From contig NZ_QTJV01000006.1 of the NCBI RefSeq assembly GCF_003412465.1, forward strand, positions 682,001-746,000: a stretch of 64,000 nt of DNA, in the 5' to 3' direction. The notes below the pieces were generated by a model. It was not told the origin of the DNA, made no database searches, and worked only from the letters and a program-made list of their open reading frames with translations. Both the position numbers and the translations under genes were made by a program. Below, in pieces: positions 26,478 to 34,810 of this stretch. Each line of letters begins with the position of its first letter. Positions within the stretch are counted from its first letter, which is position 1. Source of the DNA: Chitinophaga silvisoli. GTDB lineage: Bacteria; Bacteroidota; Bacteroidia; Chitinophagales; Chitinophagaceae.

Positions 26478-28967
26478 TTAGCGAATGACTCTATACAATG
26501 TATAAGACTGCCCTGCCCTGGTTTGTAAAGCATACACAAATCCATGTTCCTCATCCTTTGCTTTAACAGGTGCCAACTGCGCATCCCCGCCTGCTTTCAC
26601 CCTTTGTGGTACGCGTAGCATACAGGTTCCGTCTTTAGCAGCATGTACTGTTACACTGGTGAGCATTCCCTCTTTCCAGTTCATATCCACCGTATATCCA
26701 CCCTGCGCCAGTAATCCGGTCACCTCTCCTGTTTGCCATACATCAGGCAATGCCGGCAGCAAATGCAGTGTACCTGTCTGGCTTTGCAACAGCATCTGCG
26801 CAATGCCTGAGGTACCACCAAAGTTCCCGTCAATCTGGAATGGCGGATGTGCACAGAACATATTTGCATAAGTACCACCTGCATGATGCATTTGTACCCC
26901 TCCTTCAGTGGTAAGGGTCAGTAATTCCTTCAGCAGCTTATGCGCATGGTTGCCATCCAGCAGTCTTGCCCAGGTATTGATCTTCCATGCCTTGCTCCAA
27001 CCGGTGCCTCCATCTCCGCGTATTTCAAGGCTTTTTTTGCAGGCAGCTGCCAGCTCAGGTGTTGTGATGGGAGAAATCTGATTGCCCGGGAAAAGGCCAA
27101 ATAAATGGGAAATATGACGATGCTGAGGGTCTTCATCCTCCCAGTCTTTATACCATTCCTGCAGGTTGCCTTTTTTACCTATCTGCAATGGATACAATTT
27201 CGCCAAAGCCTGTTTCAGGGAATCTGCAAAAACAGCGTCTTTGCCTAATACTGTGGAAGCAGCGATTACGTTGGTAAACAGGTTGTGGATCACTGAGAGG
27301 TCCATGGTCGAAGCGATAGATACGGCTCCATGTTCTCCTTTTTCGGTGATAAAGATATTTTCCGGTGAGGTAGCAGGTGCGGTAACCAGTCGACCTTCTT
27401 TATCAGGCACCAGCCAACCCAGGCTAAACTGGGCGGCAGCTTTCATGATAGGGTAAGCGGTATCTTTTAAGAAGGCTTTGCTGCCACTGTATTCGTAGTG
27501 CTGCCAGAGGAACTGACAGAGCCAGTTGCCGCCCATCATCCAGTTGGCCCAGTTAGGGTCACCCTTGCCGATATCGCCTACCGGGTTGGAGATGGCCCAT
27601 ATATCCGTATTATGGTGGGCTACCCAGCCATTTGCATTGTAAAAGTTCTGCGCAGTATAGCGGCCGGTTACTGCCAGTTCCATGAGCAGGTCATACAGGG
27701 GTTGCTGCATTTCCATCAGGTTACACTCTTCCGCCGGCCAGTAATTCATTTCGGTATTGATATTAATGGTATAGTTGGAGCTCCAGGGTGCCCGCAGTTC
27801 CTTGTTCCAGATGCCCTGCAGGTTAGCAGGTGCACCTTTTGTGCGGGAACAGGAGATGAGCAGGTACCGGCCATACTGGAAATACAATGTTTCCAGGGAT
27901 GGATCTTCACCGCCTGCGGTAAAACGGCGCAGGCGCTCATCAGTTGGCAGGAAAGCTACGTCTTCACCACCTGCTATAGCAAAATGGACCCTGTTGAAAT
28001 ATCTGGTGTAATCCTTTATATGCCGGGCGCGCAAATCGCTCCATGTGCGGGCAGCAGCTTTTGCCTGTTGACCGGCAGCAATCTTGTCTTCATTCAATCC
28101 ATCCCTGTCCGGGCACCTGTCATAACCATTAAAACTGGTGGCACCGGAAACGATTACAGTGACATCAGTCGCGTTTTTGACAGTGATGCCGGAGGTATCT
28201 GCTTTAATTGTACCATCGACATTAATGGCTCTCAGCCTCACTTCAAAGCGCATGCCCTTACAACTGCCCGGCTGTTCATATTTAATAGGTTCCTTATTAT
28301 AATCTACATAACTGGGGTCTGCCTGTGAAGGTGCTTTCCCTTTGAGTACCAGGTCCCGGCCTTCTACAGCATTCTGATAACGCAGCTGGCTGTTCAGGCT
28401 GAGCGTGAAATTCAGCTGTCCTTTCTTACTGGCTTTCAGATGGTAAACGATTACCTGATCCGCGGCAGAGATGAACATTTCACGCGTATACTGTACACCA
28501 TTGCTGGTAAAGCGGGTGTTTGCCTGTGCATTGTTCAGGTCCAGGTCACGATAGTAATCCTTTACGTTGTTGTCGGCTAACTGCTGGCGCAGGTGCAGGT
28601 CTGCCATCGGCAGGAATGACTGTGAATACACTCCCTGCATCTTGCGGAGCAGGCTATCCGCCTGGTGATAATTCTCATTGAAAAGGGCTGCCCTTACCTG
28701 GGGCAGGTATTTTGGTGCATCCGGATTGACATTATTATCGACCGGACCACCCGACCAGAGCGTAGCTTCGTTGAGTTGAATCAGTTCATCGCTGACTTTC
28801 CCGAATACCATAGCACCCAGTCGTCCATTTCCAAGCGGCAGCGCCTGGGACCATTCTTTGGCTGGCGCATCGTACCAAAGTTTTAATGAATTGGCAAGCT
28901 GTTGAGACCTGACTGTTCCGGCAGTCAATAGCAGTACGGAAAGCAGTCCTATTTTGTTTTGTTTCAT
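26478..28967 (-). CDS. GH95-family alpha-L-fucosidase / alpha-L-galactosidase
   Basis: An 829-residue secreted inverting enzyme (signal peptide through VRSQQ). The N-terminal beta domain begins LWYDAPAKEWSQALPLGNGR and RLGAMVFGKVSDELIQLNEA, typical of GH95. In the (alpha/alpha)6 domain NYTININTEMNYWPAEECNL carries the paired catalytic Asn residues, ATSPENIF the general-acid Glu, and QIDGNFGGTSGIAQMLLQS the Asp-containing loop. It cleaves terminal alpha-1,2-L-fucosyl or L-galactosyl groups, as found in xyloglucan, RG-II or arabinogalactan. It is monocistronic, ends in a strong terminator, and has a LacI-type operator over its promoter, suggesting co-control with the pectin operon. Confidence 0.93.
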   Translation of the reverse strand: MKQNKIGLLSVLLLTAGTVRSQQLANSLKLWYDAPAKEWSQALPLGNGRLGAMVFGKVSDELIQLNEATLWSGGPVDNNVNPDAPKYLPQVRAALFNENYHQADSLLRKMQGVYSQSFLPMADLHLRQQLADNNVKDYYRDLDLNNAQANTRFTSNGVQYTREMFISAADQVIVYHLKASKKGQLNFTLSLNSQLRYQNAVEGRDLVLKGKAPSQADPSYVDYNKEPIKYEQPGSCKGMRFEVRLRAINVDGTIKADTSGITVKNATDVTVIVSGATSFNGYDRCPDRDGLNEDKIAAGQQAKAAARTWSDLRARHIKDYTRYFNRVHFAIAGGEDVAFLPTDERLRRFTAGGEDPSLETLYFQYGRYLLISCSRTKGAPANLQGIWNKELRAPWSSNYTININTEMNYWPAEECNLMEMQQPLYDLLMELAVTGRYTAQNFYNANGWVAHHNTDIWAISNPVGDIGKGDPNWANWMMGGNWLCQFLWQHYEYSGSKAFLKDTAYPIMKAAAQFSLGWLVPDKEGRLVTAPATSPENIFITEKGEHGAVSIASTMDLSVIHNLFTNVIAASTVLGKDAVFADSLKQALAKLYPLQIGKKGNLQEWYKDWEDEDPQHRHISHLFGLFPGNQISPITTPELAAACKKSLEIRGDGGTGWSKAWKINTWARLLDGNHAHKLLKELLTLTTEGGVQMHHAGGTYANMFCAHPPFQIDGNFGGTSGIAQMLLQSQTGTLHLLPALPDVWQTGEVTGLLAQGGYTVDMNWKEGMLTSVTVHAAKDGTCMLRVPQRVKAGGDAQLAPVKAKDEEHGFVYALQTRAGQSYTLYRVIR

Positions 28968-29007
28968 ACCGTTTGTAAAATAAAACTATATTGATCTAAA
29001 AGCAAGC

Positions 29008-29044
29008 TAAATGTAATGGAAAGTAACATGTCGCAAACGATTGC
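29008..29044 (-). promoter_or_regulatory. GH95 promoter overlapped by a LacI-type operator
   Basis: On the minus strand TTTG (CAAA at 29034-29037), 18 bp, then TACATTTA (29008-29015) is a good Bacteroidota -33/-7 pair, predicting a start about 35 bp before the GH95 ATG. GCAAACGATTGC at 29033-29044 is a near-palindrome with the same central CG and left half as the 12461 palindrome, and covers the -33 element. A further half-site GTTTGC lies at 29053-29058. Repression by the LacI-family regulator at 15088 is inferred. Confidence 0.6.
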
Positions 29045-29328
29045 ACAAAAAAGTTTGCTAAACACTTGGTAATCATTTTAGCCCTCGTTACATTTGTCGT
29101 ATATTTAATAAACGCCACCTAAATGAAAAGTGAACAGGATGAAATGGTGGTTGCTGATTGGAGATTAAATTACCTAATTTATATATAGCAAACGCTGAAA
29201 GATTTTATGGACCTGAGTACCATAACGTGGAATTTTAGCACAAAGGTCGAATTCTTTCGACCTTTCTCTTTTTATAAAATAGCTGAATTGGCCTGAAGCA
29301 GGCCGGAAACATCGAAGATGCATACTTA
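29045..29328. other. Gene-poor stretch upstream of GH95
   Basis: With 28968-29044 this makes a 361-bp gap without a recognised gene. It contains two short plus-strand open frames with ATG starts (29121, 21 codons; 29207, 29 codons), neither resembling anything known, and a GCAAACG half-site near 29189. The plus-strand hairpin at 29242 is listed separately. An RNA gene ending at that hairpin is possible but not shown. Confidence 0.4.
29242..29270 (+). terminator. Orphan rho-independent terminator
   Basis: A perfect 10-bp stem (AAAGGTCGAA / TTCGACCTTT) with loop TTCT is followed by CTCTTTTT. It has classical rightward terminator form, yet no recognised rightward gene precedes it: the nearest upstream gene, GH95, reads leftward. 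Confidence 0.6.
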
Positions 29329-29805
29329 TCAACGTGGACCTGAGGTGGACTTAACCGCAACAATCTCTGCCCCCAATACAACGATCATTGTTCCCTTCTC
29401 AGGAACCGGCAACGCTGCCTGGTGATCCCTAACAATTACTGACAATACTTTCAACTCATGAAAATCAATAGTCACCGCAATGACCTGCCCTGCCCCATGA
29501 ACATTCTTATTAAACCTGTATCCAATAATCGCAGCAATATGCTCCCCGCCAGAAGAAGACAATAAGGTAGTTAACCTGTTTACATGCTCCCCATCCGGCA
29601 CTACCGGCAAATATGGATAGAAAGCCTTCCTGATAAAAGCAGCTACATGGCTGGCCTGGCCAAACCTCCTGGCCGCTTTCCGGGTATTTTCAGTCTGGCT
29701 CACCTGTTCAGGCAGACTGCGCTCATAATACTTATTATCTCGCTTTACGCCTACCTTTTTACCAATCTTACCTCTATATAATAATATGGATGATTGTCTG
29801 GACAT
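29329..29805 (-). CDS. Conserved small protein of unknown function
   Basis: A 158-residue basic protein without a signal peptide. Its opening (MSRQSSILLYRGKIGKKVGV, then TENTRKAARRFGQASHVAA) recalls the N-terminus of Bacteroidota hypothetical proteins of the DUF6266 kind, which begin with a short beta segment and a TRENG-EFG-like helix, but the match is from memory and weak. The C-terminal half (IAAIIGYRFNKNV, VIAVTIDFHELKVLSVIV, KGTMIVVLGAEIV) alternates hydrophobics as in beta strands. It stands alone, divergent from the HTCS gene. No function can be proposed. Confidence 0.65.
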   Translation of the reverse strand: MSRQSSILLYRGKIGKKVGVKRDNKYYERSLPEQVSQTENTRKAARRFGQASHVAAFIRKAFYPYLPVVPDGEHVNRLTTLLSSSGGEHIAAIIGYRFNKNVHGAGQVIAVTIDFHELKVLSVIVRDHQAALPVPEKGTMIVVLGAEIVAVKSTSGPR

Positions 29806-29931
29806 ACACCCAATTTAGCAACATTCAGAAAATGCGCTCATCCCCTCCATTACAATTAATTCAATAAGTGATCGAACAGGATGATAAATAATCAAACAGG
29901 ATTCCTCCGGGAATTTGATATTTTACAAAAC

Positions 29932-29951
29932 ATCCATTCCAGGGAATGGAT
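29932..29951. promoter_or_regulatory. 20-bp inverted repeat upstream of HTCS 1
   Basis: ATCCATTCC / GGAATGGAT are perfect 9-bp arms separated by AG, about 70 bp before the HTCS start, and are preceded by a smaller inverted repeat (ATTCC / GGAAT, 29901-29914). The size suits a dimeric regulator site. No U-tract follows, so it is not a terminator. Confidence 0.45.
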
Positions 29952-30020
29952 AATTTCGAAAAATGTGTGTATTCCAGACATTTAATTATATTACATCCGC
30001 GTTTATGAAAAATTCTTAGA

Positions 30021-33000
30021 GTGACCATCCAAAGAACGATTGTATTCATCCTGCTGCTGTTTCAATTCACCTTACTATGGGCGCAAACTCCACAGTCTCA
30101 ATACCAATTGACGCGAATCGACATCACGCAGGGCCTTTCTGCCAACCAGGTCAACTGTATATATAAAGACAGTCAGGGCTTTATGTGGTTCGGCACCATG
30201 TCCGGACTCAACCGCTATGATGGTTACAATTTCCGGATTTTCAGACAGGATCTCAGGGATACCACCACCATTGCCGACAACTTTATCACCAGCATTATGG
30301 AAGGGCCTGAAGGCCTCCTCTGGATTTCTCACAGGAATGGTCAGAACGTATACAATCCGCGGCTGGGCAATTTCCAGCGCAACCCAAGGCTGGCCCTTTC
30401 CAGGTTTGGCGTACCTGTAGATAGCATCAATAATATTATTAAAGACCTGGATGGCAATTACTGGTTCGTCACCCCCAAAGATGGCCTTTACTGCTACTCC
30501 CCTTCCAACAAAAAAACACTCCATTTGCTTCCGGGCACACAAATATCGGACATGGCCCAGGCCCCCTCCGGATTTTGCTGGATCATACACAGCAATGGTC
30601 TGCTGGAAAAAATGGATCCTCATACCCGGCAAATCGTTTCCAGGGATCAACTGCCCACTTCCTCCACATCTCCCTATCAGCTCATGGCCGATAAAGACGG
30701 GGACTGCTGGCTGTTCAGCATCAACGATTTCCAGGGTATTTACTGCTATCAGCAACGCACAAAAACTTTTATTCACTACGACCAGAACAACGGACTAAAT
30801 AACAACATTGTGCGGGGCGTAGTACAGGACAACCAGGGCCTCATCTGGGTGGGTACCGATCACGGTGGACTCAACATCATCGATAAGAAACAACAAACTT
30901 TTCGCTACCTTACCAATAATAGTGAAGATCCTAAGAGTCTGAGTCAAAATAGTATTACCACCCTTTATAAGGATAATACAGGCATCATCTGGATTGGTAC
31001 CTACAAAAAAGGACTCTGCTATTACCACGAAAACATGGTAAAGTTCCCCCTCTACCAGCACCAGGCATTTGCGTCGAACTCCCTCCCTTACGATGATGTG
31101 AACCGCTTTGCCGAAGATGCAAATGGCAATATCTGGATAGGCACAAACGGAGGTGGGCTCATTTATTTCGACAGAACGAAAAATACTTATAAGCAATATC
31201 TTCACAACCCATCTGATCCCAATTCTCCCAGTGGTAATGTAATTGTAAGCCTCTGGATCGATCACCAGCAAAAATTATGGATAGGCTCCTATTTTGGAGG
31301 CCTTGATTGTTTTGACGGACAACGTTTCGTTCACTACCGTCATGACCCAAAGGATCCCAATAGTCTTAGTGACAACAGCATCTGGGAAATCTTTGAAGAC
31401 AGTCAGCACAGGCTCTGGATAGGTACTTTAGGTGGGGGCTTAAACCAGCTGGTGAATAACCAGTTCCTTCACTACAATGATAAAGTGCGGTCGCCTTACA
31501 TCTCTGCATTTCTTGAAGATAAAAAAGGTAATCTCTGGATAGGCACTGCCGAGGGGGTGGATGTGATGGATCCAAAGGGACAATTCACACACTACGATGC
31601 TGATCCCAGGCAGGCAGGCAGCCTTAGTCATAAGAACACCCTCTGCCTGTTTGAAGACAGTCATGGACAAATATGGGTTGGTACCAGGGAAGGATTAAAC
31701 CTTTACAATCCCGCTACGCACCAGTTCAAAATTTTCAGGAAAGAAGATGGTTTACCGGACAATACTGTGCTGAACATCCTGGAAGATAATAACCACACCC
31801 TCTGGATGAGCACAGCCAATGGTTTGTCTAACATGCGGGCGAAAAATCAATTTAAAAACTACGACCAGTCAGACGGATTACAGGGCAGAGAATTCAATGA
31901 AAATGCAGCCTTAAAAACACGCAGGGGGGAATTACTTTTTGGCGGAGGGAATGGCTTCAATTTATTTTATCCAAACAACATCTCGATCAATTCAAACGTT
32001 CCGCCAATTGTACTTACAGACTTCCAGGTCTTCAATAAAAGTCTGCAGCCGGGTGAAACCTTGAATGGCAGAGTATTGCTGTCGGAAGCCATCAATCAGA
32101 CAAGGCATATCACTTTAAAATACCGGGAAAATGAATTCTCCATCAGCTTCGCAGCGCTCAATTTTTTTCATCCTGAAAAGAACGAGTATGCCTATATGCT
32201 GGAGGGCTTTAATCATGAATGGCTGAGCAGCGATGGACTTTTACGCACCGCCACTTATACAAACCTCGATCCGGGTGATTATATCTTCAAGGTAAAAGCA
32301 TCGAATAATGATGGTGTATGGACTCCACAGGCATTGGAATTACGCATTACCATCTTACCTCCGTTCTGGAAAACACCGCTTGCATTTATCATTTACGCTT
32401 TGCTCATCATAGGCGCATTAATTATTGGCAGGCGTGTGATCCTGGAAAGGGAAAGGTTCCGTGCACGTATAGCACAGGAGAGACAGGAAGCGCGCCGCAT
32501 GCATGAACTGGACTCACTGAAGATCCGTTTCTTTACAAATATCAGTCATGAATTCCGCACCCCGCTTAGCCTGATTATTACACCACTGGAAAGGCTACTC
32601 AAAAAAGAAATTGAAGGCAATGTACAACAGCAATTAGTATTGGTGCAGCGCAATGCCCGCCGCTTACTCAACTTAGTCAATCAACTTCTCGACTTCCGTA
32701 AAATGGAAGTACAGGAAATAAAACTCTACACCACCGAAGGTGATATCATTGCTTTCATCAGGGAGCTGACTACTTCCTTTTCTGACCTCTCAGAGAAAAA
32801 ACAAATACACCTCGACTTCCACAGCAATGTACCTTCACTCAGCATGCTCTATGATCCTGACAAGATTGAAAAGATCCTTTTTAATTTACTCAGCAATGCA
32901 TTCAAATTTACACCTGAGCAGGGCAATATATCTGTGGACTTGCAACTGCAACAAAATGACCTGCTGGCCATCATCGTAAAAGATACTGGTATTGGTATTC

Positions 33001-34034
33001 CCCTGGAGCAGCAGGACCGTATTTTCGAACGCTTCTTCCAGCATGATATTCCCGGATCACTCGTGAACCAGGGTAGCGGTATCGGCCTAAGCATCACGAA
33101 AGAATTTGTAAAACTCCACGGCGGTTCTATTAGTGTGGATAGTGCCCCCGGTATGGGAAGTGCATTTACGGTCTTACTCCCGGTAAATGGCATCAAAACG
33201 GCCACCAAAGGGGCTTCCCAGCATTCCCTGATCATGGAGCCACAGGCACCTGACGCACCTGCTGTTTATACCGGTAAAAAGCCACTTATCCTACTGATAG
33301 AAGACAGCGAAGATTTTAGATTTTACCTGAAAGATAATCTTGGTCAATATTTCCATATTATTGACGCACCAAATGGGTTGGCAGGCTGGAATATATTACA
33401 GCAAACCTTGCCTAATATCATCGTGAGTGATGTAAGTATGCCCGAGATGGACGGCCTGGAGCTCTGCCGTAAAATCAGGCAACAGCCCCGTACGGCACAC
33501 CTGCCAGTGATCCTCCTGACGGCTCGTGCATCGGAGGAAGATCAGCTGGAAGCCCTTGACAATGGCGCATCTGAGTACATTACCAAGCCCTTCAACTTCG
33601 AAATGTTGTTGTCACGGATAAGGAATATTATCACGCAACAACAGACCCTGAAAAAGACTTTTCAGCAACATATTGAAGCACATCCGGAAGAAATTGCCAT
33701 CTCTTCCCAGGACGAACAGTTTATTCAGCAGGCATTACAAATAGTAGAGAAGAATATAAGTAACCCGGATTTCTCGGTAGAGGAGCTCAGCCGTGAACTT
33801 TTCATGAGCAGGGTTTCTGTCTATAAAAAACTGCTTACATTAACAGGGAAGCCTCCAATAGAGTTTATCAGATCCATAAGACTCAAGCGGGCGGCCCAAT
33901 TGCTCGAAAAGAGCCAGTTAACCATTGCGGAAATTGCCTACGAGGTAGGCTTTAACAATCCCAAGTATTTTTCCCGTTACTTCAAGCTGGAATACGGCGT
34001 ACTTCCCTCTGCCTACAAGGGGAAGAACGAATAA
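30021..34034 (+). CDS. Hybrid two-component system regulator (HTCS 1)
   Basis: A 1337-residue one-protein signalling system starting at GTG; an in-frame TGA just upstream and an immediate signal peptide (MTIQRTIVFILLLFQFTLL) fix the start. Residues ~30-700 form repeated propeller blades (GFMWFGTMSGLNRYDG, LIWVGTDHGGL, NIWIGTNGGGL), followed by a Y_Y_Y domain (~715-785) and a TM helix (~795-812). Then come HisKA (ISHEFRTPLSL, His843), HATPase (DTGIGIP, GSGIGLSITKE), REC (DVSMPEMDG, phospho-acceptor Asp1137; KPF) and a C-terminal AraC HTH. The periplasmic part binds oligosaccharides and the cytoplasmic part activates glycan genes. The nearest rightward glycan operon begins 3 kb downstream at 37050. 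Confidence 0.95.
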   Translation: MTIQRTIVFILLLFQFTLLWAQTPQSQYQLTRIDITQGLSANQVNCIYKDSQGFMWFGTMSGLNRYDGYNFRIFRQDLRDTTTIADNFITSIMEGPEGLLWISHRNGQNVYNPRLGNFQRNPRLALSRFGVPVDSINNIIKDLDGNYWFVTPKDGLYCYSPSNKKTLHLLPGTQISDMAQAPSGFCWIIHSNGLLEKMDPHTRQIVSRDQLPTSSTSPYQLMADKDGDCWLFSINDFQGIYCYQQRTKTFIHYDQNNGLNNNIVRGVVQDNQGLIWVGTDHGGLNIIDKKQQTFRYLTNNSEDPKSLSQNSITTLYKDNTGIIWIGTYKKGLCYYHENMVKFPLYQHQAFASNSLPYDDVNRFAEDANGNIWIGTNGGGLIYFDRTKNTYKQYLHNPSDPNSPSGNVIVSLWIDHQQKLWIGSYFGGLDCFDGQRFVHYRHDPKDPNSLSDNSIWEIFEDSQHRLWIGTLGGGLNQLVNNQFLHYNDKVRSPYISAFLEDKKGNLWIGTAEGVDVMDPKGQFTHYDADPRQAGSLSHKNTLCLFEDSHGQIWVGTREGLNLYNPATHQFKIFRKEDGLPDNTVLNILEDNNHTLWMSTANGLSNMRAKNQFKNYDQSDGLQGREFNENAALKTRRGELLFGGGNGFNLFYPNNISINSNVPPIVLTDFQVFNKSLQPGETLNGRVLLSEAINQTRHITLKYRENEFSISFAALNFFHPEKNEYAYMLEGFNHEWLSSDGLLRTATYTNLDPGDYIFKVKASNNDGVWTPQALELRITILPPFWKTPLAFIIYALLIIGALIIGRRVILERERFRARIAQERQEARRMHELDSLKIRFFTNISHEFRTPLSLIITPLERLLKKEIEGNVQQQLVLVQRNARRLLNLVNQLLDFRKMEVQEIKLYTTEGDIIAFIRELTTSFSDLSEKKQIHLDFHSNVPSLSMLYDPDKIEKILFNLLSNAFKFTPEQGNISVDLQLQQNDLLAIIVKDTGIGIPLEQQDRIFERFFQHDIPGSLVNQGSGIGLSITKEFVKLHGGSISVDSAPGMGSAFTVLLPVNGIKTATKGASQHSLIMEPQAPDAPAVYTGKKPLILLIEDSEDFRFYLKDNLGQYFHIIDAPNGLAGWNILQQTLPNIIVSDVSMPEMDGLELCRKIRQQPRTAHLPVILLTARASEEDQLEALDNGASEYITKPFNFEMLLSRIRNIITQQQTLKKTFQQHIEAHPEEIAISSQDEQFIQQALQIVEKNISNPDFSVEELSRELFMSRVSVYKKLLTLTGKPPIEFIRSIRLKRAAQLLEKSQLTIAEIAYEVGFNNPKYFSRYFKLEYGVLPSAYKGKNE

Positions 34035-34128
34035 AATAACCACAGTCAGGCCTACACAAACTCCAATCATCCGCAGCGATGATGTCCATCATTTCCCACC
34101 AACCCACTTATCACCATCTTGCACTCAG

Positions 34129-34146
34129 ATCGGAACGTTATCCGAT
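34129..34146. promoter_or_regulatory. Inverted repeat upstream of the first YceI gene
   Basis: ATCGGA / TCCGAT arms with a 6-bp ACGTTA centre lie 23 bp before the ATG. Position and symmetry suggest an operator or leader hairpin. Confidence 0.3.
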
Positions 34147-34169
34147 TAACGCTTTAAATCCAATTTACC

Positions 34170-34751
34170 ATGTATCACTCAGCAATCATCAGAAAAGGAA
34201 TCGCCACATTACTGTTCGTTCAACTTATCGTAGCGGCAGCATTTGCACAGACCAAATCAATGGTAGTAAGCGGCATCAGTCTCAAAGTAAACGGTACATC
34301 TACCCTTCACGACTGGGAAATGAAAGCTACTTCAGGTACCTGCACAGCTGACCTTACCTTCAATACATCCGGCCAGCTGACCGGAATTCCAGCACTGAGC
34401 TACACTGTAGCTGCAAAAGCGCTGAAAAGTGAACACAGCGGCATGGACGACAATGCATATAAAGCATTAAAAGCAAAAGATAATCCAAATATTACTTTCA
34501 AACTCACAGCTGGTACTGTTGCAGCGGATGGCTCCGTAAAAGCACAGGGTCAACTGACTATCGCAGGTGTAACCAAAGTTGTAGAACTGACAGCTAAGGC
34601 CACTGCAGCTGCTGGCGGCAAATCAGTTATCAAAGGAAGTAAAATTCTTAACATGACTGACTTCGGTGTAACACCTCCATCATTCATGATGGGTGCAATG
34701 AAAACCGGTAACGCCGTAACCATCAGCTACGAGTTTACTGTTCAACATTAA
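34170..34751 (+). CDS. YceI-family periplasmic protein
   Basis: A 193-residue exported protein (signal peptide to ~26, ending AAAFAQ). VSGISLKVNGTSTLHDWEM opens the lipocalin-like YceI barrel; KAKDNPNITFKLTAG, KAQGQLTIAGVTKVVELTA and MTDFGVTPPSFMMGAMKTGN are the conserved strands and the closing motif. YceI proteins bind isoprenoid-like or other hydrophobic ligands in the periplasm. Codon use here is strongly biased (GGT, AAA, GTA, CTG), suggesting high expression. A beta-barrel protein gene follows 59 bp later and a second YceI protein after that. Confidence 0.9.
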   Translation: MYHSAIIRKGIATLLFVQLIVAAAFAQTKSMVVSGISLKVNGTSTLHDWEMKATSGTCTADLTFNTSGQLTGIPALSYTVAAKALKSEHSGMDDNAYKALKAKDNPNITFKLTAGTVAADGSVKAQGQLTIAGVTKVVELTAKATAAAGGKSVIKGSKILNMTDFGVTPPSFMMGAMKTGNAVTISYEFTVQH

Positions 34752-34810
34752 GTTACACTTCATCAATAATAAAACCACTAACCACTACACATTATTTTAA
34801 ATCGATTGCC

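Noticed and set aside
27498..28328. 276-codon open frame on the plus strand opposite GH95
   Set aside because: It lies wholly inside the conserved GH95 catalytic domain, and the translation has no signal or motif.
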